Source of the DNA: CAVSWN01 sp963770995
Lineage (GTDB): Bacteria; Acidobacteriota; Vicinamibacteria; Vicinamibacterales; CAVVIG01
Length of the DNA stretch: 64,000 nucleotides
NCBI GenBank assembly: GCA_963770995.1
Contig: CAVYRS010000001.1
Span: forward strand, 1,860,001-1,924,000
Direction: 5' to 3'
The notes below the pieces were generated by a model, which was not told the DNA's origin, ran no database searches, and saw only the letters and a list, made by a program, of their open reading frames with translations. Both the position numbers and the translations under genes were made by a program. This document shows, piece after piece, positions 25,490-32,554 of this stretch. Position 1 is the first letter of the stretch; each line of letters begins with the position of its first letter.

Positions 25490-26578
25490 ATGCTCGACGA
25501 TATCGCCCAGGCGGTCCTCGCGCGTGAGGAGATCCTCAAATACCCGCGCGACCAGGTTCACGCCTATCTCGACGAGCTTCGCACCACGCAGCGCCACAAG
25601 TTCTATCGCGCGCTGCAGCATCCGCTCTATCCCATACTTCGCAAGATCGAGCGCAAGCACGAGAACCTGCATCATGTGATGGCGGCCGTCCGCTCCCATC
25701 GGATCGTCTACGCGTCGAATCACAAGAGCCACACCGACTACCTGGTCGAGCCCCTCGTCCTCGACGACAACGGGATTCGCCCGCCGCTCATGACGGCTGG
25801 CATCAATCTGTACGGCGGGCCGCTCGGACTGCTCAATCGCCACGTCACCGGCGCGATTCCCATCCGCCGCAACAGCAAGGATCCCGCGTACCTGACTACG
25901 CTCAAAGCGTATGTCGCGGAGATCGTCAAGAAGCACGATCTGTTTTTCTATCCGGAAGGCGGGCGCAGCTACAGCGGCGAGCTGAAGCCGGCAAAGACCG
26001 GCATCCTCAACGCGGTGCTCAGCGCCGGACAGCCGGATCTGGTCATCATCCCGACCTCCATCTCGTACGATCTCGTGCTCGAAGACCACATCCTGGCGCA
26101 TCAGCGCGTGAAAAAGCGGCAGCGCCCGTTCACGCGGGAGCTGGCGGAGATGGTGCGGTACGCCGTCGGCTACCGTTCGCGCGCGTTCGTGACGTTCGGC
26201 GCACCGATCAGCGTCGCCGACCGCGACGTGCATTCGCGCAGCGACGTGCTGGAAGTGGCGCGTCTCATCCGCACGCGAATCGGCGCGCAGTACAAGGTGC
26301 TGCCGACGGCGCTTTTCGCCGCCGCCATGCGTCCCTCGATCGTGCGCCGCGACCTCGTCTCGCGCATCGACCGCCTGATCGAGGAACTGGTCGCGCGTCA
26401 CGCGAACCTCGACCTCACGACGGGCCGCGAGGTCGTCGCGGCGGCCGCCGAACCCCTCGAGACGCGCGGCGTCGTCGTCGCCGAGCGCGGCCGCTTCCGC
26501 GTGCGCGAGCGCACGGTGCTGCGCTACTACGCGAAGACGATCGAGCACCTGTTCGCGACCCCCGGCCGTCCGCATTAG
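25490..26578 (+). CDS. PlsB-like glycerol-3-phosphate/lysophospholipid acyltransferase
   Basis: A 362-residue acyltransferase. Motif I is NHKSHTDY near residue 80 (NHx4D/HxxxxD type). Motif II-like GAIPIRRNSKDP follows, and motif III is FYPEGGRS near residue 152. The order and the RxxxD spacing match the catalytic half of PlsB-type glycerol-3-phosphate acyltransferases rather than the shorter PlsC. The protein lacks PlsB's long N-terminal region. A TATATT box 13 bases before the ATG may drive it. It precedes the proline dehydrogenase gene by 3 bases. Confidence 0.82.
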   Translation: MLDDIAQAVLAREEILKYPRDQVHAYLDELRTTQRHKFYRALQHPLYPILRKIERKHENLHHVMAAVRSHRIVYASNHKSHTDYLVEPLVLDDNGIRPPLMTAGINLYGGPLGLLNRHVTGAIPIRRNSKDPAYLTTLKAYVAEIVKKHDLFFYPEGGRSYSGELKPAKTGILNAVLSAGQPDLVIIPTSISYDLVLEDHILAHQRVKKRQRPFTRELAEMVRYAVGYRSRAFVTFGAPISVADRDVHSRSDVLEVARLIRTRIGAQYKVLPTALFAAAMRPSIVRRDLVSRIDRLIEELVARHANLDLTTGREVVAAAAEPLETRGVVVAERGRFRVRERTVLRYYAKTIEHLFATPGRPH

Positions 26579-26581
26579 TTC

Positions 26582-27520
26582 ATGTTCGCGAGCCTGTCCA
26601 AGGCCTTTTTCCACGCCCTCTCCCGCAGCCGTACGTTAAAGAAAGTCGCGTCACGCTACGGCATGCGCCGGCCGACCAGCTTCGCGCGCCGGTTCATCGC
26701 CGGCGAAACGGTGGCCGAAGCGATCGACGCCGCCCGTGCGCTCGAAGCGCGCGGTATGAGTCATACGCTCGATCTCCTGGGCGAGAGCGTCACCAGCCTC
26801 GAGGGCGCGGACGCAGCGACCCGCGCGTACATCGCGGTCATCCAGGCGATCGTCGACGCCGGTATCGAGCGGAACATCTCGCTCAAGCTCACGCAGCTTG
26901 GCCTGGATGCCGACAAGGCGAGCGCGGTGGACAACCTGCGCAAGATTCTCGAACGCGCCGAGCCGGCGGGGTTCTTCGTCCGCATCGACATGGAAGATTC
27001 CAGCTACGCCGAGGTGACGCTCGAGGTGTTCGAGACGTTGTGGCATCACGGGCATCGCCAAATCGGCGTCGTGCTGCAATCCGATCTGTACCGCAGCGAA
27101 CGCGACCTGCAGCACCTCAACGCACTCGGCGCACGCGTGCGGTTGGTGAAAGGCGCCTACCGGGAAGCGAAGACGGTGGCCTATCAGCTCAAGGCGGACG
27201 TCGATCTGGCGTACGCCCGCATGCTCAAGACGTTGCTCTCCGAGGGCACCTATCCGGCGATCGCCACGCACGACCCCGCAATGATCGACCTGGCGCGTGA
27301 GTGGGCCCGGACACATGGCATTGGTCCGGACCGCTTCGAATTTCAAATGCTGTACGGCATCCGTCGCGACCTGCAGGCGAGCCTCGTAAAAGAAGGCTTT
27401 AGTCTCCGAATTTATGTGCCTTTCGGCCGCGAGTGGTTCCCCTACTTCATGCGCCGGCTCGGTGAGCGCCCGGCGAATGTCATGTTTGTGTTACGCGGAG
27501 TGACCAGTGAACGTGGCTAA
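26582..27520 (+). CDS. proline dehydrogenase
   Basis: A 312-residue, monofunctional PRODH with the FAD-dependent TIM barrel. Signature segments are TLDLLGESV near residue 60, NISLKLTQLGL, FFVRIDMEDSSY, GVVLQSDLYR, the active-site LVKGAYREAK, and the C-terminal RIYVPFGREWFPYFMRRLGERPAN with the paired Arg that bind the carboxylate. It oxidises proline to pyrroline-5-carboxylate and passes electrons to quinone. The following aldehyde dehydrogenase activity is not encoded here. Coupling to an acyltransferase gene, 3 bases upstream, has no obvious metabolic logic. Confidence 0.92.
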   Translation: MFASLSKAFFHALSRSRTLKKVASRYGMRRPTSFARRFIAGETVAEAIDAARALEARGMSHTLDLLGESVTSLEGADAATRAYIAVIQAIVDAGIERNISLKLTQLGLDADKASAVDNLRKILERAEPAGFFVRIDMEDSSYAEVTLEVFETLWHHGHRQIGVVLQSDLYRSERDLQHLNALGARVRLVKGAYREAKTVAYQLKADVDLAYARMLKTLLSEGTYPAIATHDPAMIDLAREWARTHGIGPDRFEFQMLYGIRRDLQASLVKEGFSLRIYVPFGREWFPYFMRRLGERPANVMFVLRGVTSERG

Positions 27521-27701
27521 CAGGTCTCAGCTGTTGGCAAGCTGAACACCCACTCTACACGTCGCCAAACTGGGCACATCGTCGCAACCCAATCCCGTCC
27601 AACAACTTAAACGTACTCAGCGATTTCGGCACAGCTCTTGATATCACCTGAACCGCCGCCAGCGTCTTTTAAGTGCGGCTGTTCGGGAGGAGCAGGAGGA
27701 C
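27521..27701. other. non-coding gap before the zinc-ribbon gene
   Basis: 181 bases without a convincing gene. It holds a small hairpin just after the proline dehydrogenase stop (CAGCTGTTGGCAAGCTG, 27528-27544) and a strong ribosome binding site, GGAGG then AGGAGGA, just before the ATG at 27702. No tRNA fold is visible. Confidence 0.5.
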
Positions 27702-28001
27702 ATGGTCACGAACTATCCCCAGTCGATCGCGGCGTCTCACCCCCTCGCCGGCCAGAAGAACGAAGAAGGGTTCAGCGGCCGGGTCATGGATTGGCTGCGC
27801 CAGACAATGTGCGGGCTGCATGGGCACGATACGCTGCTGCAGTTCGAGCAAGAACGGATGTTTTTGCGCTGCGTCTCGTGCGGTCACGAAACTCATGGAT
27901 GGGAGATCGAAACGGCTCGCCCGGCTGTCCGGCTGCGTGTCGAGGCCCCGCGGAAGGCCCTCGCGGCTCGGCAACTTGTCAGCGAGCGGAAAATCGCGTA
28001 G
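27702..28001 (+). CDS. small zinc-ribbon-like protein
   Basis: A 99-residue protein. The core is a degenerate zinc ribbon: MCGLHGHDTLLQFEQERM followed by LRCVSCGHETHGWEI, with CxxC in the second half and Cys/His upstream. Similar short proteins are widespread in Acidobacteriota and lack an assigned role. A strong AGGAGGA site precedes the ATG. The last 30 residues (RPAVRLRVEAPRKALAAR) are basic and probably unstructured. It may bind nucleic acid or act as a metal-binding adaptor. Confidence 0.75.
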   Translation: MVTNYPQSIAASHPLAGQKNEEGFSGRVMDWLRQTMCGLHGHDTLLQFEQERMFLRCVSCGHETHGWEIETARPAVRLRVEAPRKALAARQLVSERKIA

Positions 28002-28037
28002 CAGAACAATACGCAGCGCGTACGCCTAGTAAAAGAT

Positions 28038-29195
28038 CTAGGCTCGCATCCCACCGGATCGAGCGAACTTCTCCGCCAGTTCCACGAGCACGTCGCGGCA
28101 GACGAGCACCTCCGCGACGTTCACATACTCCTCCACCGAATGAAGACCCGCACCGCCCGGTCCAAACAGGACCGACGGTGTCCCAGCGTGCCCGAGTACC
28201 GCCGCGTCCGTCCAGAAGCTCGCGCCAACCACGTCCGCGCTCCGGCCGACAACCGCAGCGAACGCATCCGCGAGCAGTGTGGGTACTGGGTGATCAGCCG
28301 CGACCTCGTAGGCAGGGCGCCCGAACACCGATCGCGCGTCCGCGCGAAACGACGGATCCTCCCGCGCGAGCGCTTCGAGAATCTCGCGTACCTCGTCGAG
28401 CGGCGCCGACGCGGACTCGGTCGGCAGCGTGCGCCGCTCCATCGTGAGCCGCGCGCGATCGGGGTAGCTGCTCAATTCGTGGCCGCCTTCGACGAACGAC
28501 GCATGCAGCGACGCCGTCCCCATTCGGGGATGCGGCGCGCGCGCCTGCAGCGCGCGGTCGAGCGACTCGAGCCGCGTGAGGACGCGGCCGAGGCGAAGGA
28601 TGGCATCCTGACCATCTGCCGGACGGCTGCCGTGGGCGGCCTTGCCGGCGACATCAACCTGGATCCACGCGAAGCCCTTGTGGCCGACGGCAATCGCCAG
28701 ATCAGTCGGTTCGGTCACGACGCCGGCATCGGCGCGCCACGTCTTGACGAGCGCGTCGGCGCCGATGCTCGAGTGTTCCTCGTCGACGACGGCGGCGACG
28801 ATCAGACGTCCAGACGCCGGGCCACCGCGTTTCGCCACCACGCGCGCAGCATCGATCATCGCCGCCACGCCGCCTTTCATGTCCTGCGCCCCGCGGCCAA
28901 AGAGACGGCCGTCGCGCTCGACCGGCGTGAACGGATCGATCATCCCGGTGACACCGACCGTGTCCGTGTGCCCGCAGAACATCAGCGCGGGTCCCTTGGT
29001 GCGGCTTTCGAGCACGCCGACGACATTCGGTCTGCCGCCGCCGGCATCCTCGACCGAGACGTCGAGCCCGATCCGGCGCATCGCGACGGCGACGGCATCG
29101 GCGATCTCGCGCTCGCCAGGTGCGCCGGGTATCAGCGTGGGGTTGACCGAGTTGATGGCGACGAGATCGCGAAGCAGGCTGATCGCAGGATCCAT
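28038..29195 (-). CDS. M20 family metallopeptidase (ArgE/DapE-like)
   Basis: A 385-residue zinc hydrolase of the acetylornithine deacetylase/succinyl-diaminopimelate desuccinylase family. Visible ligands are GHTDTV near residue 75, GRGAQDMKGG near residue 98 with the bridging Asp, the catalytic Glu pair in VVDEEHSSIGA, and a C-terminal GGAGLHSVEEYVNV. The dimerisation insert spans about residues 180-290. No arginine or lysine biosynthesis genes are nearby, so this is as likely a general peptidase or amide hydrolase. It is transcribed divergently from the SDR fragment and the CCA-adding gene, 36 bases away. Confidence 0.88.
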   Translation of the reverse strand: MDPAISLLRDLVAINSVNPTLIPGAPGEREIADAVAVAMRRIGLDVSVEDAGGGRPNVVGVLESRTKGPALMFCGHTDTVGVTGMIDPFTPVERDGRLFGRGAQDMKGGVAAMIDAARVVAKRGGPASGRLIVAAVVDEEHSSIGADALVKTWRADAGVVTEPTDLAIAVGHKGFAWIQVDVAGKAAHGSRPADGQDAILRLGRVLTRLESLDRALQARAPHPRMGTASLHASFVEGGHELSSYPDRARLTMERRTLPTESASAPLDEVREILEALAREDPSFRADARSVFGRPAYEVAADHPVPTLLADAFAAVVGRSADVVGASFWTDAAVLGHAGTPSVLFGPGGAGLHSVEEYVNVAEVLVCRDVLVELAEKFARSGGMRA

Positions 29196-29231
29196 GGGCG
29201 TCTTTCTCTCTAATGCTATCCTCGCTGCGAG

Positions 29232-29345
29232 ATGTCCACCAAGCGAGTGATCGCCATCACCGGCGCGTCGGGAGGCATCGGCTGCGCGACCGCGCTGCGG
29301 ATGACGCGCAGAAGTTTGCGCGGAAACCGCTTCGCTGACGGATGA
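29232..29345 (+). pseudogene. truncated short-chain dehydrogenase
   Basis: A 37-residue open frame starting MSTKRVIAITGASGGIG, which is the beta1-loop-alpha1 Rossmann start of an SDR, with the TGxxxGxG motif. After about 25 residues the homology stops and a short tail leads to TGA. The rest of the dehydrogenase has been deleted. Its stop overlaps the ATG of the CCA-adding enzyme (ATGA), so the remnant may still serve as a translated leader that feeds ribosomes into the next gene. Confidence 0.7.
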
Positions 29346-30703
29346 ATCCCACGCTCGATCGCGTCATCGACATCGCTCGCGCGGTTCGCGACGCCGGCGG
29401 CCGGGCCCTGATCGTCGGTGGCTGGGTACGCGACCGCCTGATGGGCCGCCCGGCTGGATCGAATGTCGATCTCGAGATCTTCCGGATCGCACCCGATCGC
29501 TTGCGGCCGCTGCTCGAATCGTTCGGGCGGGTCGAAGCGGTCGGCGAGAGCTTTCAGGTGTACAAGCTGGGCGACATCGACGTCTCGCTACCGCGCCGCG
29601 ACTCGAAGGCCGGCCGCGGCCATCGCGGATTCGTCGTGGTCGGCGATCCCGACATGTCGATCGAAGAGGCGGCGCGCCGGCGGGATTTCACGGTCAACGC
29701 CATCTCCTGGGACCCGCTGACCGAGCAGTACTTCGACCCATTCGACGGCCGGGACGATCTGCAGAGTCGCTGCTTGCGAATGGTCGATCCGAACACCTTC
29801 CCCGACGACAGCCTACGCGTGCTTCGGGCGGTCCAGCTGGCCGCCCGATTCGATTTCGTGCTCGACGACGCGACGCGCGACGTGTGCGTGACGATTCCGC
29901 TCGACGATTTGCCGTCCGAGCGGATCTGGGGTGAGTTCGACAAACTGCTGTTCGCCGATCGGCCGTCGATCGGATTCGCGCTCGCGATGGACCTCGGCGT
30001 CGTCGCCAGGTTGTTCCCCGAGCTGCAGGCGCTCGCCGGCTGTCCGCAGGAGCCGGAGTGGCATCCGGAAGGCGACGTCTGGGTCCACACGCTGCAGGTG
30101 ATCGATCGCGCGCGCGGGCGCATCGACGACCTGTCACGACCCGAAGCCATGGCCGTGATGCTCGGCGCCGTGTGCCACGACCTTGGCAAGCCGGCCACGA
30201 CGGCGTTCATCGACGGACGGATTCGATCGATGGATCACGAGGAACAAGGCGTGGCGCCGGCTGCGGCGTTCCTCGATCGGCTGAAGGTGAACGCGATCGA
30301 CGGCTACGATGTGCGGCGGCAGGTGCTTGGAATCACGGCCCAGCATCTCAAGCCGGGTTCGTGGTTCAAGGTGCGCGACGAGGTGGGCGACGGCGCGTTT
30401 CGGCGACTGGCGCACAAAGTCGATCTCGAGATCCTCGCGCGAGTCGCGAAAGCAGATTGCGAAGGCCGCGAGCCGGGCCGGTTCGACTGTTCGGCGATGG
30501 ACTGGTTTCTCGAACGTGCGCGAAGGCTCGGCGTCGAACATCGGCCGCCCGCGCCCATTCTGCTGGGACGCCACCTGCTCGAGCTGGGGCTGAAGCCGGG
30601 ACCGCGTGTCGGCGAGATCTTGAAGGCGGTGTACGAGAAGCAGATGGACGGCACCGTGACGACCCTCGAGGACGCGATCGCCGAGGGCAAGCGGCTGCTG
30701 TAG
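29342..30703 (+). CDS. cca: CCA tRNA nucleotidyltransferase with HD domain
   Basis: A 453-residue enzyme of the poly(A) polymerase/CCA-adding superfamily. The nucleotidyltransferase head has GGWVRDRLMGRPAGSNVDLEIF near residue 22; the second acidic residue of the usual DxD pair is Glu here. RRRDFTVNAISWDP and FDGRDDLQ follow. The RNA-binding and HD domains come next, with VCHDLGKPATT near residue 278 and QHLKPGSWF. It adds or repairs the CCA end of tRNAs; HD-carrying versions may also have phosphatase activity. The 4-base overlap with the upstream SDR remnant suggests reinitiation. Confidence 0.88.
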   Translation: MNPTLDRVIDIARAVRDAGGRALIVGGWVRDRLMGRPAGSNVDLEIFRIAPDRLRPLLESFGRVEAVGESFQVYKLGDIDVSLPRRDSKAGRGHRGFVVVGDPDMSIEEAARRRDFTVNAISWDPLTEQYFDPFDGRDDLQSRCLRMVDPNTFPDDSLRVLRAVQLAARFDFVLDDATRDVCVTIPLDDLPSERIWGEFDKLLFADRPSIGFALAMDLGVVARLFPELQALAGCPQEPEWHPEGDVWVHTLQVIDRARGRIDDLSRPEAMAVMLGAVCHDLGKPATTAFIDGRIRSMDHEEQGVAPAAAFLDRLKVNAIDGYDVRRQVLGITAQHLKPGSWFKVRDEVGDGAFRRLAHKVDLEILARVAKADCEGREPGRFDCSAMDWFLERARRLGVEHRPPAPILLGRHLLELGLKPGPRVGEILKAVYEKQMDGTVTTLEDAIAEGKRLL

Positions 30704-30853
30704 CCCCACATTCCTGCCGATGCTGCGCGCGATTCTCGGCTCACCCTCAACCTGTTGATCATCGCAGCGCCGCTGGTCCTCATCGGGGCTTACGCGGGCA
30801 GCCTGATCTATCGTGCCGGCCTGAGGATGGCTGAGCTCGGATCGATGCGATAA
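30704..30853 (+). other. short hydrophobic reading frame, possible remnant
   Basis: In frame with, and directly following, the cca stop, an open frame of about 49 codons encodes a membrane-helix-like segment (LNLLIIAAPLVLIGAYAG) with a basic end, and stops at 30853. A TTG could start it near 30752. It may be the tail of a deleted membrane protein or a very small membrane peptide. Its stop region overlaps the -10 box of the ClpP-like gene. Confidence 0.3.
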
Positions 30854-30854
30854 T
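30849..30854 (+). promoter_or_regulatory. -10 box for the ClpP-like gene, leaderless-type
   Basis: GATAAT lies exactly 7 bases before the ATG at 30862. There is no separate Shine-Dalgarno sequence apart from the G-rich spacer TGGGCGG. Confidence 0.45.
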
Positions 30855-30861
30855 TGGGCGG

Positions 30862-31593
30862 ATGGGAGACCTGAGCGATCGCCTGATCTCCGAGCTGGTG
30901 GACGCGGTTCGTGCCCAGCTGCGCAAGGAGTCGTCGGACCGATTGCGCGATGTCTACCTGGTGGGCGACATCGAGAAAGACACGGCGCGCACCTGCATCG
31001 AGCGGCTGCGCGAAATGGCCCACGACAACACCCGGCCCATGACGCTCTTCATCAACAGCGCCGGCGGCAACGTCACCGACGGGTTGGCGATCCACGATGC
31101 GATCCGCCACATCATCAGCCGCGGAATCGAGGTCACGATCATCGTGCAGGGGATGGCGTACTCGATGGGATCGATCGTCCTCCAGGCGGCCAGCGAAGGA
31201 CGGCGGCTCGCCTTCCCACATTCGTGGATCATGATTCACGAACCCGCGAAGTGGGCCGGCTGGCAGTCCACGACCGCTGCGGCCCAGCACCTCGAGCGGC
31301 TCAAGCAGATGCAGGATCAGATCTACAAGATCCTGTCGTCGCGCTCCGGCAAGCCGCTCCGGCAAATCATTCGGGACACCAAGCGCACCGATTTCTATCT
31401 CGATGCACAGAAGGCGCTGGAATACGGTTTGGTCGATGCCATCGTCGCGGGTGAGTTGCCTGAACCCAAGCCCGCCAGCCTCGAGACCATCGACGCGCCG
31501 CATCTGGTTCCGACGCCGTCGCGGCCGCCCGATGCGGAGGCTGCGCGGGAACGGACCAATCCGGGAGATGAAGAGGCAGGACGGGCAGGCTAG
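30862..31593 (+). CDS. ClpP-like serine protease
   Basis: A 243-residue ClpP family protein. The catalytic triad is present: Ser in GMAYSMGS near residue 100, His in HSWIMIHEP near residue 125, and Asp in KRTDFYLDAQKALEYGLVD near residue 175. The ClpP fold also shows LFINSAGGNVTDGLAIHDAI. The Ser loop differs from the classical GQAASMGA and there is a 30-residue acidic/basic C-terminal extension. No clpX or clpA is nearby, so this is probably a second, divergent ClpP. The N-terminal loop that docks the ATPase is unusual, so ATPase dependence is uncertain. Confidence 0.85.
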   Translation: MGDLSDRLISELVDAVRAQLRKESSDRLRDVYLVGDIEKDTARTCIERLREMAHDNTRPMTLFINSAGGNVTDGLAIHDAIRHIISRGIEVTIIVQGMAYSMGSIVLQAASEGRRLAFPHSWIMIHEPAKWAGWQSTTAAAQHLERLKQMQDQIYKILSSRSGKPLRQIIRDTKRTDFYLDAQKALEYGLVDAIVAGELPEPKPASLETIDAPHLVPTPSRPPDAEAARERTNPGDEEAGRAG

Positions 31594-31608
31594 GCAGGAA
31601 GGTTTCCC

Positions 31609-32529
31609 CTAGTTCCGCGACGCGCGCCACTCTTCCAACAATCGCACAGCATTCCCGCCGACCGAGTGCAGGCTTGGCGCCCAACCAAGCGCGCGGGCGC
31701 GCGGACTCCGGACCACCTGATCCAGCGCGAGCGCGTCCGCGTACGGGCCCATCTTGTGCCGCGCTTCCTCGATTGGCACGTACCGCACGTCGGGCTTCAC
31801 CGGCACGTGCGGCTTGATCGCTTCCACGACGTCGTTGACGCGCTCGTCGCCCTCGTCGTTCGCGTGATAGATGCCGGACGCATCCTCGCGCGCCACGAGA
31901 CGCGCGTACAGATCGGCGAGATCGCGATCGTACACGAGCGGCCACCGGTTGTTGCCGTCTCCCACCACACGCACGAGGCCATTGCTGGCTGCCGAGAACA
32001 GGTCGCAGATCAGGCCGGTTCCGCCGCCGTACACGAGGCCGGGCCGCACCACGACCGTGCGCAGCGTGTCGCTCGCGGCCGCGAGCACGAACTGCTCTTG
32101 TTCCGGACGCCACGAGACGAGCTCGATCGGATTGATGGGCGTGTCTTCGGTAGCGGGATCCGAGGTTCGACCCAGGATCGACATGACCGACGTATAGATG
32201 ACGCACCGGGGAGGCGAGGTCACGTTCGCGGTGCGCGGCTTGCGCGCCGCGGCGATCATCAGTTCGAGCGCCGCCCGCTCAATCGCCGGCCCGCGTCCCG
32301 ATCGCGCGTCGAACGCGGCGTGGACGTAGCCGTCCTGACCGTCGAGCGTTTCCCGGAATGATTCAAGGTTCTTCAGGTCGCCGACAATCGGATGGCCGCC
32401 CCGCTTCGCGACCCGCCGTGCTTTTTCCTTGTGACGAACGAGCGCGGTCACGTCGTGACCGGCGCGCACCAGCGAATCCAGTACGGCGGCGCCGATGGTG
32501 CCGGTCGCGCCAGTCAAAAAGATCCGCAT
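31609..32529 (-). CDS. NAD(P)-dependent epimerase/dehydratase family protein
   Basis: A 306-residue extended-SDR protein. The dinucleotide motif GATGTIGAAVLDSLVRAGH is at residue 7, followed by IYTSVMSILG. The catalytic Tyr position of YxxxK lacks a clean match (the SWRPEQEQFV region), suggesting an atypical SDR. VVRPGLVYGGGTG and RWPLVYDRDLADLYARL follow. Proteins of this group act as sugar epimerases, reductases or NAD(P)-binding regulators. It is divergent from a fatty acid ligase fusion with only 25 bases between starts, so a role in lipid or polyketide-like modification is possible. Confidence 0.82.
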   Translation of the reverse strand: MRIFLTGATGTIGAAVLDSLVRAGHDVTALVRHKEKARRVAKRGGHPIVGDLKNLESFRETLDGQDGYVHAAFDARSGRGPAIERAALELMIAAARKPRTANVTSPPRCVIYTSVMSILGRTSDPATEDTPINPIELVSWRPEQEQFVLAAASDTLRTVVVRPGLVYGGGTGLICDLFSAASNGLVRVVGDGNNRWPLVYDRDLADLYARLVAREDASGIYHANDEGDERVNDVVEAIKPHVPVKPDVRYVPIEEARHKMGPYADALALDQVVRSPRARALGWAPSLHSVGGNAVRLLEEWRASRN

Positions 32530-32540
32530 GCGAGCCGTAT

Positions 32541-32548
32541 ATCATAGT
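32541..32548. promoter_or_regulatory. overlapping divergent -10 boxes (ATCATAGT)
   Basis: In the 25-base gap between starts at 32529 (minus) and 32555 (plus), plus-strand CATAGT (32543-32548) is 6 bases before the GTG. Minus-strand TATGAT (32546-32541) is 11 bases before the ATG. The same octamer and following CC occur at 58404. Confidence 0.5.
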
Positions 32549-32554
32549 CCACTC

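Noticed and set aside
27521..27701. A tRNA or small RNA gene in the gap after proline dehydrogenase
   Set aside because: No cloverleaf or conserved tRNA arms, and only one weak hairpin.
29232..29345. A functional small protein gene
   Set aside because: It begins as a clear Rossmann dinucleotide motif and then loses homology; a truncated dehydrogenase explains it better.
30704..30853. A confident small membrane protein
   Set aside because: It directly follows the cca stop in the same frame and lacks an ATG or ribosome binding site; listed only as a possible remnant.
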